Below are positions 11,501 to 26,500 of a stretch of DNA of 64,000 nucleotides, in pieces (position 1 is the stretch's first letter; each line of letters opens with the position of its first letter). The DNA is taken from NCBI RefSeq assembly GCF_001625305.1, contig NW_017803854.1, positions 1,552,505 to 1,616,504 of the forward strand, read 5' to 3'. A program made the position numbers and the translations under genes. Source of the DNA: Branchiostoma belcheri (lineage: Eukaryota; Chordata; Leptocardii; Amphioxiformes; Branchiostomatidae). The notes beneath the pieces are model-generated. The model ran no database searches. It was not told the origin of the DNA and saw nothing but the letters and a program-made list of their open reading frames with translations.

Positions 11501-14500
11501 AAATTGATGAACTTACAGTATTTTAATTCTCTGTAATCTGTAGGCAACTCCTAATTTATTCCATAACGAGTAGTGAATATTTTTTAACTCGCAGAAAATG
11601 TTGTCAGCCCAGGGTCAGCCCTCCCAAATTCAATCATGCAGTGTTGTGGAAACCCTCATGCAGACCCTCCCCACCCCCATGTTTGGAGAGAAAACAGCCA
11701 GAAGAGCCGACCAGAGCCTTGGCTGGTGACAGAAGGTCTGCTGAGAGGGTCCTATGGGACAGATATGGAAATCAAATAAAAACAGGGCTTAAAAAAACTA
11801 ATTAGGGCAGAGCTATGGGGATTTTGTTAAAGAGACAGGCAAGCAGCTGAATTGGGCACCATTCCGGAAATCTGGGCTCCCAGTTGAATATAATAAAATG
11901 TGATTTGTGTCATTTTTGTCAATATTGTCTCAGTATACTAATTTGCTAGTGATCTATACCCTTGCTCCTAAAGAAATATAACATTACACTTATAGTGTCT
12001 TATAATAAAGGGTTGGGTGTAGCAAGTCGTTCGGTGTAATGTAGCCAGCTGCCGCCACACCGCGTGCCTGAGAAGGTGGTATGTTACGTCGAAGGGCGGT
12101 TATACTGGCTATACAGATACAGATAATATCACATTTATCCGAAAAGTATGTGATTTCGCATCAACATCAGTGGCTTTAATTTAAATCGGGGTATCAATTG
12201 ACAGATTGAATTGATTATTTTGATCTAATAAAAGTAATATGATGATGATCTAATATTATACATGTCTAATGATATTAAAGGACATACATGTATTTAGTTG
12301 ATTGCTTTTGCAGTCTATTATGCAGTACATTATTTTTTCAGTGAGACGTTGACCTCTCTACTGCAAATTCATGACACAGGGAAGATGCCTTCCTCGTAAT
12401 AGAGTCTTATTCAATTTACTGTACCACAGAATCGTTTTTACTGCAAATATAAAACCGTAAAAAAATCCATCAAATGAAACCTGTAAAAGTTGCATGATTT
12501 ACAGTACAGACATGTGCACATAATCAAACATCAATTATGCTCTTTTTATGGTCATAAAAGCCCTGACAGGCCAAGAGGTCAATTAAATGCACATCAATGC
12601 TGTCCATAAACCAGCAAACACAAGTTCTGATGTGGTTAAATAAGGCAAGTCTGTAATATCAGACAACTCTAATCCTAGAAGGGACATTTTGAAATAAAAC
12701 GTATTTCATCTTCCACACGTTTCACCTTTTTGAAAGGTTTGAAGTGGAGTGTAAGAGTAGGAAGGAAGTAATGTACAAAGTATACAGTAGTAGGGTATAC
12801 TATTGTATGAGCTTGCAGCATTTTGCAACTGATGTGATTTTGATAATATTTTTATAAAAAGCATCATAGGGACTTGAATCTACTTTTTGTCTTTGCACAT
12901 AATAGCACAATGTTATATATTCATTTCAATTCGTATTCAGACTATGTGCCCAGAAAGCAGCCCAGTCTTTGTAGCAACAGTCCTGCACTGTCTGAGTCTT
13001 TTGAAGAAATTTGATTTAGGAGTCTGATAGATGAAACCTACTGTGACAATCAGGCAGATTAAATCTCCCTGCATGCTTCCTGTACAAACTCTGGGGACTG
13101 TGCATTATGTTCAGGGACTGTGCATTACGTTCAGGGACTGTTCTGTAACATAGAAGTAATTAGAAGTTGTCAGTATCCAGTGTAGACAGCAAGGAGGGGG
13201 TGGGGGTATGTGCTTCTGTTGTTATTAGCTCAAATTTTAAACCATTCAAATATAATTATGTTCAGTCTTGTCACATTAATAGTTATGCCACAAAGAAATA
13301 AAGGTTTATACCATACATTTTCGAACATACATTTTGTAACATTATGCTACATATAGGTGGGATAGGAGAGCAACCATAACAGTTCATTATGGGTTCACCA
13401 CAAAGTGGTGAAACCATATTGCTTTTTCTGATGTTTCTTCTTCTCCTCCTTCTTCTCCTGCCATTTCTTTAAATGGATTCAGTTTCTTCATTTTTGGGCC
13501 TAAGGACCTGAAATTTGGTATGGAGGTACAGTGGGCAAATACCCCTAGGCGTTTTTTAAATTTTTGTTATACAGGCTTTTAGGATGGTTTTATTTGAGCT
13601 TTTTTGCTGTGTTATAGCAAATGTATTACTGTGTTAGTGTGCACGTTTGGGCATGAGTCATCACAATGGAATGCAGGGCATCAACCAATAGGCATGCAGC
13701 TTTCCTCTATCCTTCTTGCTGATTGGCTGTTGGGATTTAACGGGGTTAACTTCATTAACACCTGCACAGACCCATGCCATACTGACAGTATGAACTGTAT
13801 TCAAGTGTTTTGCAGTGTTTTCAGCATTGGAATGCGGGGCATGGACGTTTCTTTTTATCTTGTAAAGCATTGTTTTCCCTTGTGTTTCTCATTCTTTCCC
13901 TGCCATGTCGTAAAATGTGGTGAAGCCATCGCTGTATTTGCTCCAAAGCAAATGTCGGCCTTTCTAGTTTGGTTTAAATTGTCAACTACTTTTAGGACAA
14001 ATATTTCCACAAAATTGCATTCTTAAAATGTAAAAGCTTAATTTGTCAAAATTGCCATTGTAGCTGAGCATAATGTTATGTAATGTCATCTAGCCTGGGT
14101 ACCATCCTTGTTCGTTTATGTCTGCTCCCACAGTTCACTCATGCTACATGAAACCATGTCCATGTAACCCTCAACACACTAAAACCTGACTTTAAACTAG
14201 CCCTAGTCAGACACCATGTGCCGATAATCAGATTTTCATCCTACAGCACTTATGAGCTTGACCCTGACATGCCGGAGCCCTTGAACTAGTTAGGAGGTAT
14301 AAATGGTGGGAAGCAATCCCACTCAAATCACTTCCTGTGCTTCGTTAGGAGACATGGATGCCTCTTTTTAATGGAGGCCTAGCTCTTTTACTTACATTTT
14401 GTCTGTATGTGCAAAGATTGAGTGTAACAAGTCGTTCGGTGTCGATGTGATATAGCTAGCTGCCGCGTGCCTGCGAAGCTAGTTTGTTAAGGCGAAGGGC

Positions 14501-17500
14501 GGTTATACTGGCTATACTGATACAGATACAGATATGTGTTGGAGCAATGTGTCATTGTAAGTGTATATTGTAGGTGCACTATAATTTGTATATTCTACTT
14601 TCAATATGCCCTATTCAGCTACCGGTATTGCTTATGCAATCAAAGAAACACGTAAATTCTGGACAGTTGGTTATACTTCCAGGTAGGGTATTGTTTGAGG
14701 TAGGGTTGATGAGCTGTGGGTTTATGTTTGGACACAGTTACACAAACCTAGTATAAGTAGGTTGATAGCACTTGGGTGGGGAAGATTGACATGCAGTACC
14801 TCTAAACCATTATTGTACTTCCATCCTCCATGTTCCTAGCCTGGGTGCCATCGATTTTCGGGGTTGCCATTACAAATCAGATGGCACCCAGGCTACCAAG
14901 TTCCAATACAGTATCTAATTTTAAAGGGCTGACCTCAGCTGGGCTGACCATGATTAAAACCCCAGCCCACTTGTACTTCTGTGCCCACAGACTGTCCCTA
15001 GTGAGAGTAATGTTACAGGTGTCCTGGTCCTGATTACTGTATTCTGTAGAACAAGGAGGTGGGTGGCCTATACTAACAAGGTCCATGTGAAACATTATTG
15101 AAATCTAGCTGTCTTGTGGAAAACCTAGAAGACTGTTGAATTCTTGAGATGTCATTGATGATTATCCTGATGATGTCTGGAGTGTGACTGATTTTGGTAC
15201 AAATGTGTACCAGGCTCAAATCTGGTGTCTGGCACAGGCTTTGACTTTTTTTTTGTCACGATCGCATTAGCTGCTTAGCTAGCTGCTTATTGAAAATAAG
15301 AAAATGATTATAAGCTGCACAAGAAGCTAGCTAGAAGAAGAAGAAGCTAGCTGCATATTGAAGAGAAGAAGAAAGTAGCTGCATACTGATGGTAGCTTAC
15401 ACGTTTTACAAATACTCTGCTTTTTTCAAGGTTAAGGTTTCTTTAGATGTAATACAGTAAGATCCTTACTTTTGGACAATAGCCAACTAGACCTTCAGAA
15501 TTTAATCTCCTTTAAGAGTCTGGTACATCACAGACAGTTACAAAATCTTGTCTTTGTCAGGCCTACATCTTGTGACAGGTGCTCCTCCTGTATAACAAAT
15601 GTTGTCCTGCCTCCTACCAGGGATGTTTACTTTTACTAATCCTCAAGGGAGTATGGCACTGTAGTAGGCCCAGGCGCCTGATAGCAAATGTCTATGATCA
15701 GAATCCACTATATCTTACAGTACTTAAGAACATATACCTTAGGTACTGTTACATACTGTATATCATAGTGCAGTCTCTCCTCCAAACATCTGCTTTGAAT
15801 TCCTGTGTGACCTTTTGACCTTTTGTCATTCTGCCTTTCAATCTTCCGCCTATCCACGTGCTGTCAACCCACTTTCAAGTTCACTCTACTTTTTGTGTCT
15901 GACCTTTTGACCTCCTTTCATTCTGCTGGTCAATCTTCCCCTACCCCTATGTGTTGTCAACCCACTCCGTCTAGACAAAACACACATACAAACCCACAGC
16001 TCAGCCACCCAAAACAATACTTCCGTATGCTGAAGTACATGTAACAAGGTTTGATGTATGATTACACAAAATTGCTTCCCTGCATCAGCAGGAAATGTGT
16101 GTATCCTCTCCAGCCCTGCTGGTCTTGCTCAAGACTTCCTTAGGCCCATGCCTGCCTGCTTAGGCCCTGCTCTAACTTAGCCTGGGTGCCAGACTTTTTC
16201 CAGGGTCTATAAATGGTTTATTGGTCAAACATTATAATTATCAGTCCAATCGCAGCCTTTTATAGCGCTGAATTAATGCAGGGTTTACAATCAGTTTACA
16301 ATCACATTAGAATCAATCAATAATCACAAACAATCACATAATACACATGATACTCCACACACTTTTGTGGAACTGTCGCAAGGGTCTAGATCTACACAGC
16401 TGCAGGCCAGTTTCTTGGTTCCAGGGCCAACATGTACCCAATGACATTATATTATCATAGCTCACTCACTTAGATGTTGGCTACATTGTAACTCTGGGCC
16501 TAATGTGCTATGGGTCTGGCCTCCAGCCTAGCCCTTACTGCAAACATTCTGTGATATGTGGAGAATGTAGGTCTAAGATAGGAGGGCAAACAGAGAACTA
16601 GAAATGCCTCAGTGCTACCAGGTCCTTGGGTCATCTGGACAGTTGGAACTGGCTCTAATCGATTCTAATAAAAATGCTTGTGATTGTAGGCTCAAGTTTG
16701 CGTATGAAGGGCTTTTTGGGGAAATTAAAAATATTATAAATAAGACCTATACTACAAAAACTCTAAAGCTTGATACAATTTGACACATACATTGTAATAC
16801 AAAAATTGCCTTTCCTACATGTTACTGTATAATAACATTTTTCATATTACACAACATTTCCATCATAAATATAGATATGTAGATGAAATTTATGAAATTA
16901 AAGTGCACAATTTAGACCAGTTGATACACTTAAATAATGTTGCTATCTAGAAAATGTGTTTAAGATAGAAAGTCAAACAGAAGTGCTACCGGCTGAATGT
17001 GCAGAATGTGACATGTACAGGACAGGCACATGGTGTCCTGATATGGGATGTCAGACGGTTGTTAGAGGGTCTGCATGGGGGGACCCTGCAACAGTTAACT
17101 GGGCATTGCTTTGAGAGTTTTTAGCAATCTGAAGTTTGTCTACATGATATGAAGAATTTGTCAATATAATGCATACTGATGAACAAAAAAAAATGTGTAG
17201 AATTAAAGCACCAATTGTACTTCCCTGCCTCCTCCTCAGAGAGCAAAATCACACAGATTCATTGTTTAATATATCCTCTATTTTTCCAAAATAATGCATC
17301 ATTGAATTGATTATACAAGTTTGTATTGTTGATGACTGACAATGTGTTTATGTTTCCTTCCTATTCTTATAAATGACTGTGGACACACCCTGTAATTATG
17401 CTATTGTTGTAATAACTTGTTAACAATACACGTTTGTTTGACATGTTTATGTTTATTCCCCCCAGGTGACTCTACTGGAGAAGTTTCCAGACGAGGGGGG

Positions 17501-20500
17501 AAAGAACGACCCACGGCAGAGGATCATCCCATTCTTACCAGGTATGGGGGTGTACAATTTTTTTACATGATAAGAAGTTTCAATAGCTCATGTAGCTGTC
17601 ATCACAAAGTTTTCAATATAAAAGCAAACAATGTTTAAGTTCTGCGATCATACAATAGAAATTGAAGGTATGTAAACTTTATGGTGTGTTTACAAGTAAC
17701 AATTCAACAATAAGAACATGCATGCATGTTTTGCTATTGTACTTATGAGTTATCTGCATGTAAATCTTGATTTTAGTTGTTTTTATTTATATCAGTTACT
17801 TTCTGTTGAGTTTTTCTTTCTACTTGAGTTTTCCTCTTGTATGGTATGAAGAAACAAATTTTATCAAACTCATGAGCTATGGTAACGAGTTAGTTTAAAT
17901 AGAATCTGTGCTAAAGATCATGGCGCATTTGTTTCACAGTACTCAGAATTCTTACTGGTAGTTAACTTAGAAGGGAGTTAACCTTCTCTCTGCTAAGTTA
18001 GTGGGGTTTCAAGTGCTAGCAACTGACTCATCTGACAGGTCCTACTCAGAGAGCTCTGGGTCCTACTAATGTGGTAGTAGATTTGAACTGTTTATGGAGT
18101 TAGGCAGCAGAGAGAAGGTTAAAAACCAAGTCTTGCTGTGTTGAAAGGCCTGGGAAAGGCTAGGAAGGAAGCCAGTCTGTCCCTGACCACCTTCGGTACA
18201 GCATCAGTGGCAGGAAGAACACATGTAACCTTCGGTAGGCACCTATCAGTCAAAATACTGTACCTTGTCACTCACAAGGGGGTAGTCTCAGGGTAGACCC
18301 ACGGTTTTCCTAGCCTGGATACCATCCTGGTTAGTTAACGTCTGTTGGTCCGTAGCGACCATGTGGGAGTGGATGTAAACTTAAATCGGGATGAGATGGG
18401 GTTTTGTGCGCGTGAAAAATTTGCGCGTGAAAAACTTGCGCGTGAAGAATCTGCGCGTGAAGATATGCAAATTAGCTGACTCCCAAGGGATTTGAAAACT
18501 TTTTGCTGTTTTAAGCTTAAAAGTTGGAAAAAAGACAAGAAAATAAAAATTTAACATCATTTTGCTTGCATTCTGGACTACATACCCTTGTTTTGTCCAT
18601 TTTTTTGTGATTTCAGGTTATTTTGAAAGGTAAAGTTTTCACGCGCAAAAAAGGTTGAAATTTGCGCGTGAAAGAATTTGTTTAAGAAAGCATGAAATCA
18701 AACTTCTAGAATGGAGAAAAGCTTCAGATTGTTACATTTTACCATCCTAAACCTTATACTAGCAACTTTTCCATGTATTTCTTACAAATTCAAGTGATTT
18801 TCAAAAGGTCAGGTTTTATGGAAATTATGCAAATTAGCTTATTCCCAAGGGACCAACATTTTCAATAAAAAATTTTGGCTAACAGAGGGAAAATTATACC
18901 AGAGGACAACATTTTCCTGCCTAAGAATTTGGTACTGCATATTTTCTAACATATTTCTAAGACTTTTATTTTTCACGCGCAAGTTTTTCACGCGCAAATT
19001 CTTCACGCGCAGAAAACCCGTTCCCATCGGGATGGTATCACTGAATTTGATGTATACATACCCAATACCTTACTGTAGTTAGGCATAGGTCATTGACAGT
19101 ACCACCCCACCTTCCACGCAGTCCCCTTTTTAACAGTACATGATGATGTTACAACTCCTTAGATTTTATGATAGTGAACCAACTGTAATTTGTTACCAAA
19201 ACTGCCACTAATTTTCTTCAACTTCCTTTTGAGAAAATCAATGCAAATTGACACTAGCGACAACTTGATGTTTAGTCTCAACTACTTTATTAATCACAGG
19301 AGCTAATGTTACTCTCGTACAGGTGGAACCTCAAGTTACATGTGTACATTCACCTCACAATGACCTGCCCTCTGGCTAGACATGAGGGTCTGTGCCCTGT
19401 TTAATCTGTCTCAACACATTCTTGTGTTCCTTGACTGGTCAACCCCATCACTAGTGCCTGGAGGGCAGTTTCCCTCTTATTAAGTTAGACAAAATGATAA
19501 ACAACCAGTGATAACAGGTTGAAGTTGAACACTGGCCTCTTGTAAAGTAGAAGCCACATGATTTTATTAGACAGTAATAGAGATGTTTCCCATGTTTTTA
19601 TGCAGGTTTCTATTTGTGGAGTATCAAAGCTCCTTTCAGAACTTGTTGGTTATGAGGAAATTTTGATTAGAGCATCAGCTATACGGGCATTCACTTGATG
19701 AAACATAATTATTATCTACGAGATCTAAGATTTGAGAAACATAGCTGAGTACTATAAAAATGAGTTTAATCAGAAAATGCTGATGAATTTTTGCTATGGT
19801 TACTAGATGATTTTAAATCATAGGAAAGAGATGCAGATGGCCTCTAAATGTTTGTGGCTTATTACCTGTCCTTGGACAAAGGAAACAGGTGTTGGAGGAA
19901 TGCTTTGTGCAGTGAGCAGTACTGAAAGGGGATCATTTAACTTGTCCCAAGTATGCAAATTATGGAGTTAGCTGTCACAGATAATATTAGTTTGACTTAT
20001 CTGTGTATCAAATTAGATTAAATTGGATTTTATTTTTTATTACACTGGTATTTTTAGAGGTCAGCTTGATAATTGACTGTATATACAATAAAAGTAAATA
20101 CATTAAGAAATGATACATTTGTAAATCAATGAATATTGAATGATGCAGACCCGTGATTATATTACAAAGTTGAAGGTCCTTTTACTGTCATTATCATTTT
20201 GTGATCAGGGCAAAACAAGGTAAACACTGATCGTTTAGATTAGATTGTTGGTTCATAACTCAGTTTGGATTCTGGAATGGTATACTTAAGAGCCCCGTCA
20301 AAATCGGTACATTCTATAGGTTGAAGAAGAACTTTAAAAACTTAAGAGTCATATTCTACCATGTGGACTGCTGAATCTGAAGTTTCTTTGTCACAAATCT
20401 AAGGTACTTATGCTTGGAATATAGTGGTGTCTGGACTGGTGATATTGGTGACAGCAGTTTTCTTTGTGCAAAGATTTTATGGTCATATCGGAAAGGCGAC

Positions 20501-23500
20501 CTGTACTTAGCCTGTAACTTAAAGTGTAAGGGCATAAATGTACATATTATCACCACCTGTACTTAACTGGTACATGACTATGTAAGTGCATAAATGTATA
20601 AACATAAGAAAGGGGTCTTTCATTCACCACGCCAAACCAACACCTGTCTGTGATCAGTGTTCCCAGCTGAAGCTAAGGTTTCCATCGCTTTGTCTGTCCT
20701 CCGGATCACCGGATTTTCTCTCCCGGAGTTTTCCTCACATTTCCGCAAAGCCTGGCCCTCGTTACGGCAACATCACCTAATAATGCCTCAAAGAAAGGCC
20801 TGGAAATAATCAAGGATGTCTGTGACTCAGTAAGAAGTCTAATTTCCTATCTGTGTCATTCTCATGGTTATTTTAAAGACCTTGGTTGGAAGGAAGGATA
20901 AGTGGTTAGGCCACACAAATTTACTTCCTTTGTTCAGAGGCATTTTTAATAAGTAAAGATTTAGCAAGACAGCTACATGAAAGCAGAGGGTTGCTTTTTT
21001 TGGGGGGGGACTGTAGTGTTCTAGTCAGCATCAGTCTTTCAGTCATTTGACAAAATTTTGCCACGTAAACGGTACCATCATCTTTGTCAGACAAAAATTG
21101 GTATGTAAAGATTCACGGAAAGAGAATTGTCACTAAACTAATAGTCCACCAACAAAATTTCCCCTCAAAATACGGGAAGTAACGATTAGAAGGTCAAGAT
21201 TCCAAAATTTAAATTGCATCCCCCGGACCCCCACCTGTATGCCTTCTGAGCATGACATAATGTTGCGTCAAAGAAAAATTGAGATGACGGAAAAAATTTA
21301 ATGCAGACTAGTACACTGGTGTGGAAGAAAACTTTAATCTGACTACCTTCACTGTCTGACCCTGTGTGTGCCCTGGTGATGTTACTGACTTTCCCATCAG
21401 TGTTTGATTGTCCAGGTCAGCAATTTTCTTCTCCATAAACCGACAAACTGCCTTGGCAGGGCCCTGGAGACACACAGTTGCTACCTACATGTACTAATGA
21501 TCACAGGTGCTGCCTGTGCTCACAGAACAGCCTGGCTTCATTTAGCTGAAACAGTAGTCAAAGAGTAGAGCTGCTCCCAATCATCAGCCTCAGAACCTGC
21601 CTTTGCCATTGATAGAAACAGTTGATTTAGGAGAAAGCAGTGCTTTGTTTTACATCTGAGAGCAAGTTGTATTAGTCTGCCTTAAATTTGTCTGGCTTCT
21701 CTGAGGGAAAAGAGGCTAAGACTGAGATCTTTAGGGTAAGTAAATTCTGTTCTTCCTACTTTTCTTGGAAGTCGGCATCCTTTAGAATAGATAAATAGGG
21801 GAATGGGGGGTTAAATCTGCATAGGATTTAGACTACGGTAGTACTGTCTAGTTAAGTTAAGTCTGCTTCAAGCACTTTTTGAGGCTTTTGCAATTTTGAA
21901 AGTAAGTAAGTTTCTTGTGGTAAGTTTTATATCAGGGCTCAAAATACCACTTGCACACTCAGGTTAGTGCAGGTAAACTAGAAGCTGTGCAGGTATTTCT
22001 GATGTCTACCTGCACCTAACCTTCACTGGTCCATGTAGTTTATGTATGACTGTCGGCGTAAAGTTCGAACATGGAGCTCTTTTTTTCTACCTCCATGATT
22101 TGAAACACCTGTCTGAACCAATGGTTTTTTCCATGGTCATTTGATTTCCATCTGGACGGATAATCCAAGCTACACACCTTGATCTACCTTAATCCATGGG
22201 TAATCTTACATAAACCAGCTTTTCAAAGGGCTTTAATCAGATTTTCTCGGAAAATGTTGGTCTAACCTACAAAATACAAAGTCAAATGAGAGAATTGTTG
22301 TACAAACAAAGTGCAGAAACCTTCGTGACGGTTTTATTTTCACAGATTTTGTGGTGACCCCTGACTCTGAAATCATAACACCTGTGTTTTATAGTTCTAC
22401 TGTACAACAGAGTTGCTTCAACTTAACTTAATGCAAATTCCTTTTCTCTCCTACCACAAAATAAAACCGTCGCAAAGATAAATGCTTGAGAGATAGACGA
22501 ATAATAGAGATACCGGTAGGGGTATATTTAGGTATAGTCATTAGATAGATATGGATATGTACAATCATGTAAATAGATTATAGATACAGATGTCTGCTAT
22601 CTGAACTGTATTTATACAATAGTTCAAATTGAGAAAATAAAAGAAATACACTACATTTCTGCAAGTGAAGATTAATATTAAGATTTGGATTTGCTTTCAC
22701 CAAAGCAGGTGGATTAATGTAGAGGGAAGTGGAGATTAGCTGTCAGAGCAGGCCGGGATGTCTGTTTTTTCCTCCTTAGTGGATTACACAGAGATGTGTG
22801 TTTAATTCTGCCAAGCTGCACGGTCTGACAGGAAACACAGTGGATTTGTAGAGAAAACTTCGCTCTAGAGTGATGATGGACGATTACATTCTGTTCTACA
22901 ACTACAAGTATGGTCAGACTATTTCCTTCCTTTTTGATAACAAGTTGTATCAGCTACCTTAATAAAAGTGAACTTTCTTCTTCAGGCTTCAATATATCTG
23001 ACTATCAGCAAAGAAGACTGGCCTCTTTGTCTGGAAGTCTTGTACTGGGAGTAGAATTTAGAGAAAGTAAATGAGGACATGTATATGTATAGTATTCTAT
23101 TATACATTGTAGATCAGCACGTCGGCAGAACGCACAGCACCTGCGCGAAACCCGCAATGTATTGTGCATAGCACTTCTGTAGAATGTCTCATATAAGGTT
23201 GTACTAGCGTATATAAGGTTAACACCCCGTCTGTAGTTTCCAAATGTTGTGTTGGAAATGATATTCTATGCAACAGGCAAAATTTTGATGCAACGTTGAC
23301 CAAAAATCCATTGAAAACCGTGAAAGTACAGGGTTCTGCGCAGGCGCAGTACGTTCTGCCGACGTGCTTTGTAGATCTGGGTGAGACGATTTCAGTATTT
23401 TTAAAGCGATTTTCTCTTTGTAACTAGCTAAACTATTGATTCAGAGTAGCATTTAAAAAAAAATCTTAATAATTTATTATTGAATAGGTGCCACTGTTCT

Positions 23501-26500
23501 CCTTAAAAAGAAAGAACGGACCATCCCTCAGTTTTAGGGCAACTTTCCTCCACCCCAGGGGTTAGGAAGGAAGGCAGTGTGGTGTGGAAGGGTTAAATAT
23601 GGAACAAGGAAGCCTGCCACCTCATGTGTGATGATGTCATCCCTCAGGAAGTGTGGTCGAAAAGGGCCAAAAAACCCTCAGGCGTCAGTCAAATATATTA
23701 TAAGGGCCCAGGCAGTCAGACATTGTACATGTGCAATGGTCATATGATCTCAAAGTAGGAGCATATATGGGATTCATTGTCCTGCAAAACTCAGCTGTCT
23801 CATTACAAGGCTTAAAAGGCTGTCATAGATCTTAGTCCACAATTGGTTATGCCTGCTTCAAAGTTCTACAGTATTTCTAGTGGTTTTAGTAGTCTGTAAA
23901 GCAAATTGCACTTGCATATTGCACTGAATGACTGATGGAAGTGCAGGCAAAAATTATGTGCTCCCCTCCAATATATCATGCACAAAGATGTGTATGCATG
24001 TGGTAATTCAAGCCCTGCCAAAACTGGTTAGTAATATTGTAACATATATTTTCATATTTCAGGCCAATGACATCATTTTTTACATTCACCAGAATTTTAC
24101 ACCCCAGTACTTACATGTAGATTTTCTCATTTTACATTTTTTTTCTAAATTATGTCAAACTGTTTTTCAGGAAAGAAGCTGCTTGGTCGCAGCCATATAA
24201 GAGAAGTTGCTGTGAAGAGACTGAAGCCTATCGATGAGTACTGCAGGGTGAGAACTCACTTCAATCAATACACATCTGCCCAGTGTTCGTTCTACATGTA
24301 GCCATTGTCCGTCATTTGACAGAATTTTGCAGAACATTAAACACAAGAATTTTACCCAATCCGTCAACTTTCACGGACAAAAATCGGTATGTAAAGATAT
24401 GGAAAGAGATGTCATTGTACGACTAAGTTGTAGACTAAGTTTAGTTTTAGTCTACCAGCCAAATTTGCCCCTCAAAATACAGGAAATAGCATTTCACAGG
24501 TGCTCCCTTGACATGATGTTATGCCAGACAAAATTGAGGTGATGGAAAAAAAATTCAGGCTGGCTGGAACACTGCATCAGTAAATAAAGTAAACCATTAA
24601 ACATTTCTTATAATATGATATACATTCGTACATGTCCATTGTGATGTTAGACTAATCATAACTTCAGTGGGAGAAAACATCAAGGATGAATTTACGTTCC
24701 ACAGATTTAACCATTGAAAAAAGACAGCATCTTCCTTCAATACACAGAATCCCATCTTGTCCAAGCTGACTTTGCAGTTGAGGCTGGATAATGTTTCTGC
24801 TCAAAGTCGATGCAAAGCAGCTTGCCTAAAGTTATTTTCTTCACCGTAATCTGATTTGTGAGGGTGGATTTGCAAATTTGTCAGAGCAAAGGCAGACATC
24901 CATTCTTCAAAGCCAAAGGTAATGTCATTTGGATCCCAAGCAATTTAGGAGGAAGGTCACAATAGGTATGACAGGTCCTGAGAGAGTGTTCACTCTGGAA
25001 TACAAAAAGGATAAAGATGATGCCATTGTTACAGTAAAATCATGAAATAGTTGTATTTTCACGGTGTTCTCTTAATGCGAAATCATTACACTGCAAATAC
25101 ATATATCATTGGTTTATTTCAAACACAAACACAAATCACAATACAGCTCCATCACTAGGCAGCCACAAGGCTGAATTGCGTGAATAAAAGCTTTAGACAG
25201 TGAAATAAAATCCTGATCATCATTCCGTGTTGTAAAAACAGTCATTAAATCATATTAAAATCATACATTTACACAGACTATTCATGATTTAAAATGTGAA
25301 CAAGGTACGGTAATGTACTTCTGTTGTACCGCTCTGTGCGCGCTGGCAATTGGTCAAGTTTTGCATGTTGTCTAGTCATCCTCCCACTGACACTACCCCT
25401 GGTTTGTGGCAGCCAGTGTCGGTAGAGGGTAGAAGCTTGTATATTGTTGGCAAACCGTCTGCACAGGGCTATTCTGCGATCTTCTAAAGTCTGTAGCTGT
25501 AGCGTCTCCAGTGCTGACTTGTAGTTCGTGAACTCCTTAGCAAGGATGATTCTGGTGGCTCTTCTTTGTATGTTTTCAATCTTCCTTCTCTGTGCTGAGG
25601 TCAAACCAGGGTGCCATAGAGGCGCGGCATATTCCAACACAGGACGGACGAAACAAGTATATGTAGTAAGAAGATCTTCAACGGGCGGGATGTGCTTTGT
25701 GTTTCAATATTATACCACAGAATTGTTTCAACTATCAACTTAATTCATAGCCTGGGTACATGACTGTGTACCATCCTACTTGTAGTCTAGTACACGGGCT
25801 CCCACTCTCACTTCCTGATGCTGAAAACTTTATAGGGAGCAAGTATGGGAACCTCGGTATACAAATAGGATGGTACCCAGGCTACTTAGTAATACATGTA
25901 ATTCAGACACCATGAAAACTTTCTTTTCCCCCTCATACCATAAAAGTAAAACCACCTCAAAAGTATGTACATTTACAGTATGATAAACTTGTGTGTCATA
26001 TCTAAGATGCTATGTTTGTCTTCGTCAGGCTTTGATCAGACTCCCTACCGAAATCTCAGAGTGTGCAGAGGTCCTCAACTTCTTCGAGACAACCAGAGAA
26101 GACATTAATCCTCCCAAGGAAGAGTAAGTAACAATTTTTTATTCGTATAGGAAAATGTACAATATCATAGACATCAAGTGAAGTTAAACTTTAGTGCTTA
26201 ACAGTACTGTTGTAGTACAATCGTATAATGTACAATGTATGGTAATTATCAAAAGTAGAAGTACTAATAAAAATAATTATTATAACATCCTGACACGGTA
26301 CTATTCACACCTTTGCCTAAAACAATGCTAAGGAGTTCTATATAACTTAAGAGACTAAACACTACACTATTATTTATGTGAGTGCTTCCCAGTATTTCTA
26401 CTTAAATTTTACACATCCCCAATGTTTTTCCCCATCAGTCAGTGAGACATCTTGTAATATTTCTAGACAAAACAAGGACATTATTGGTATAATGTCAAAA

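Larger units (their letters stand above)
7145..17465 (+). other. SH3PXD2 intron 2, 10.3 kb, repeat-rich
   Basis: No exon is recognised inside. It holds miniature transposons (8001, 10237, 11056, 14837, 16178), LINE-like tails, two copies of the ACAGAT-tailed repeat and copies of a repeat with the core GGGTGGCTGAGCT. Confidence 0.6.
17542..24170 (+). other. SH3PXD2 intron 3, 6.6 kb
   Basis: Contains the TTAA element, the GCGCGTGAA-array element, a CAGTGTTCTAG element at 21014, a hAT-like end near 21931 and a TACTGTGAATGCAG relative at 22311. The rest is unique AT-rich sequence in which I recognise nothing. Confidence 0.6.

Noticed and set aside
13604-14026. A 140-codon plus-strand open frame in intron 2
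   Set aside because: No recognisable domain, lies in a repeat-like segment, and has no splice sites joining it to neighbouring exons in phase.
14091-14113. A further TAGCCTG element
   Set aside because: Only one end (TAGCCTGGGTACCATCCTTG) is visible and no matching right end is found nearby; not listed as an element.
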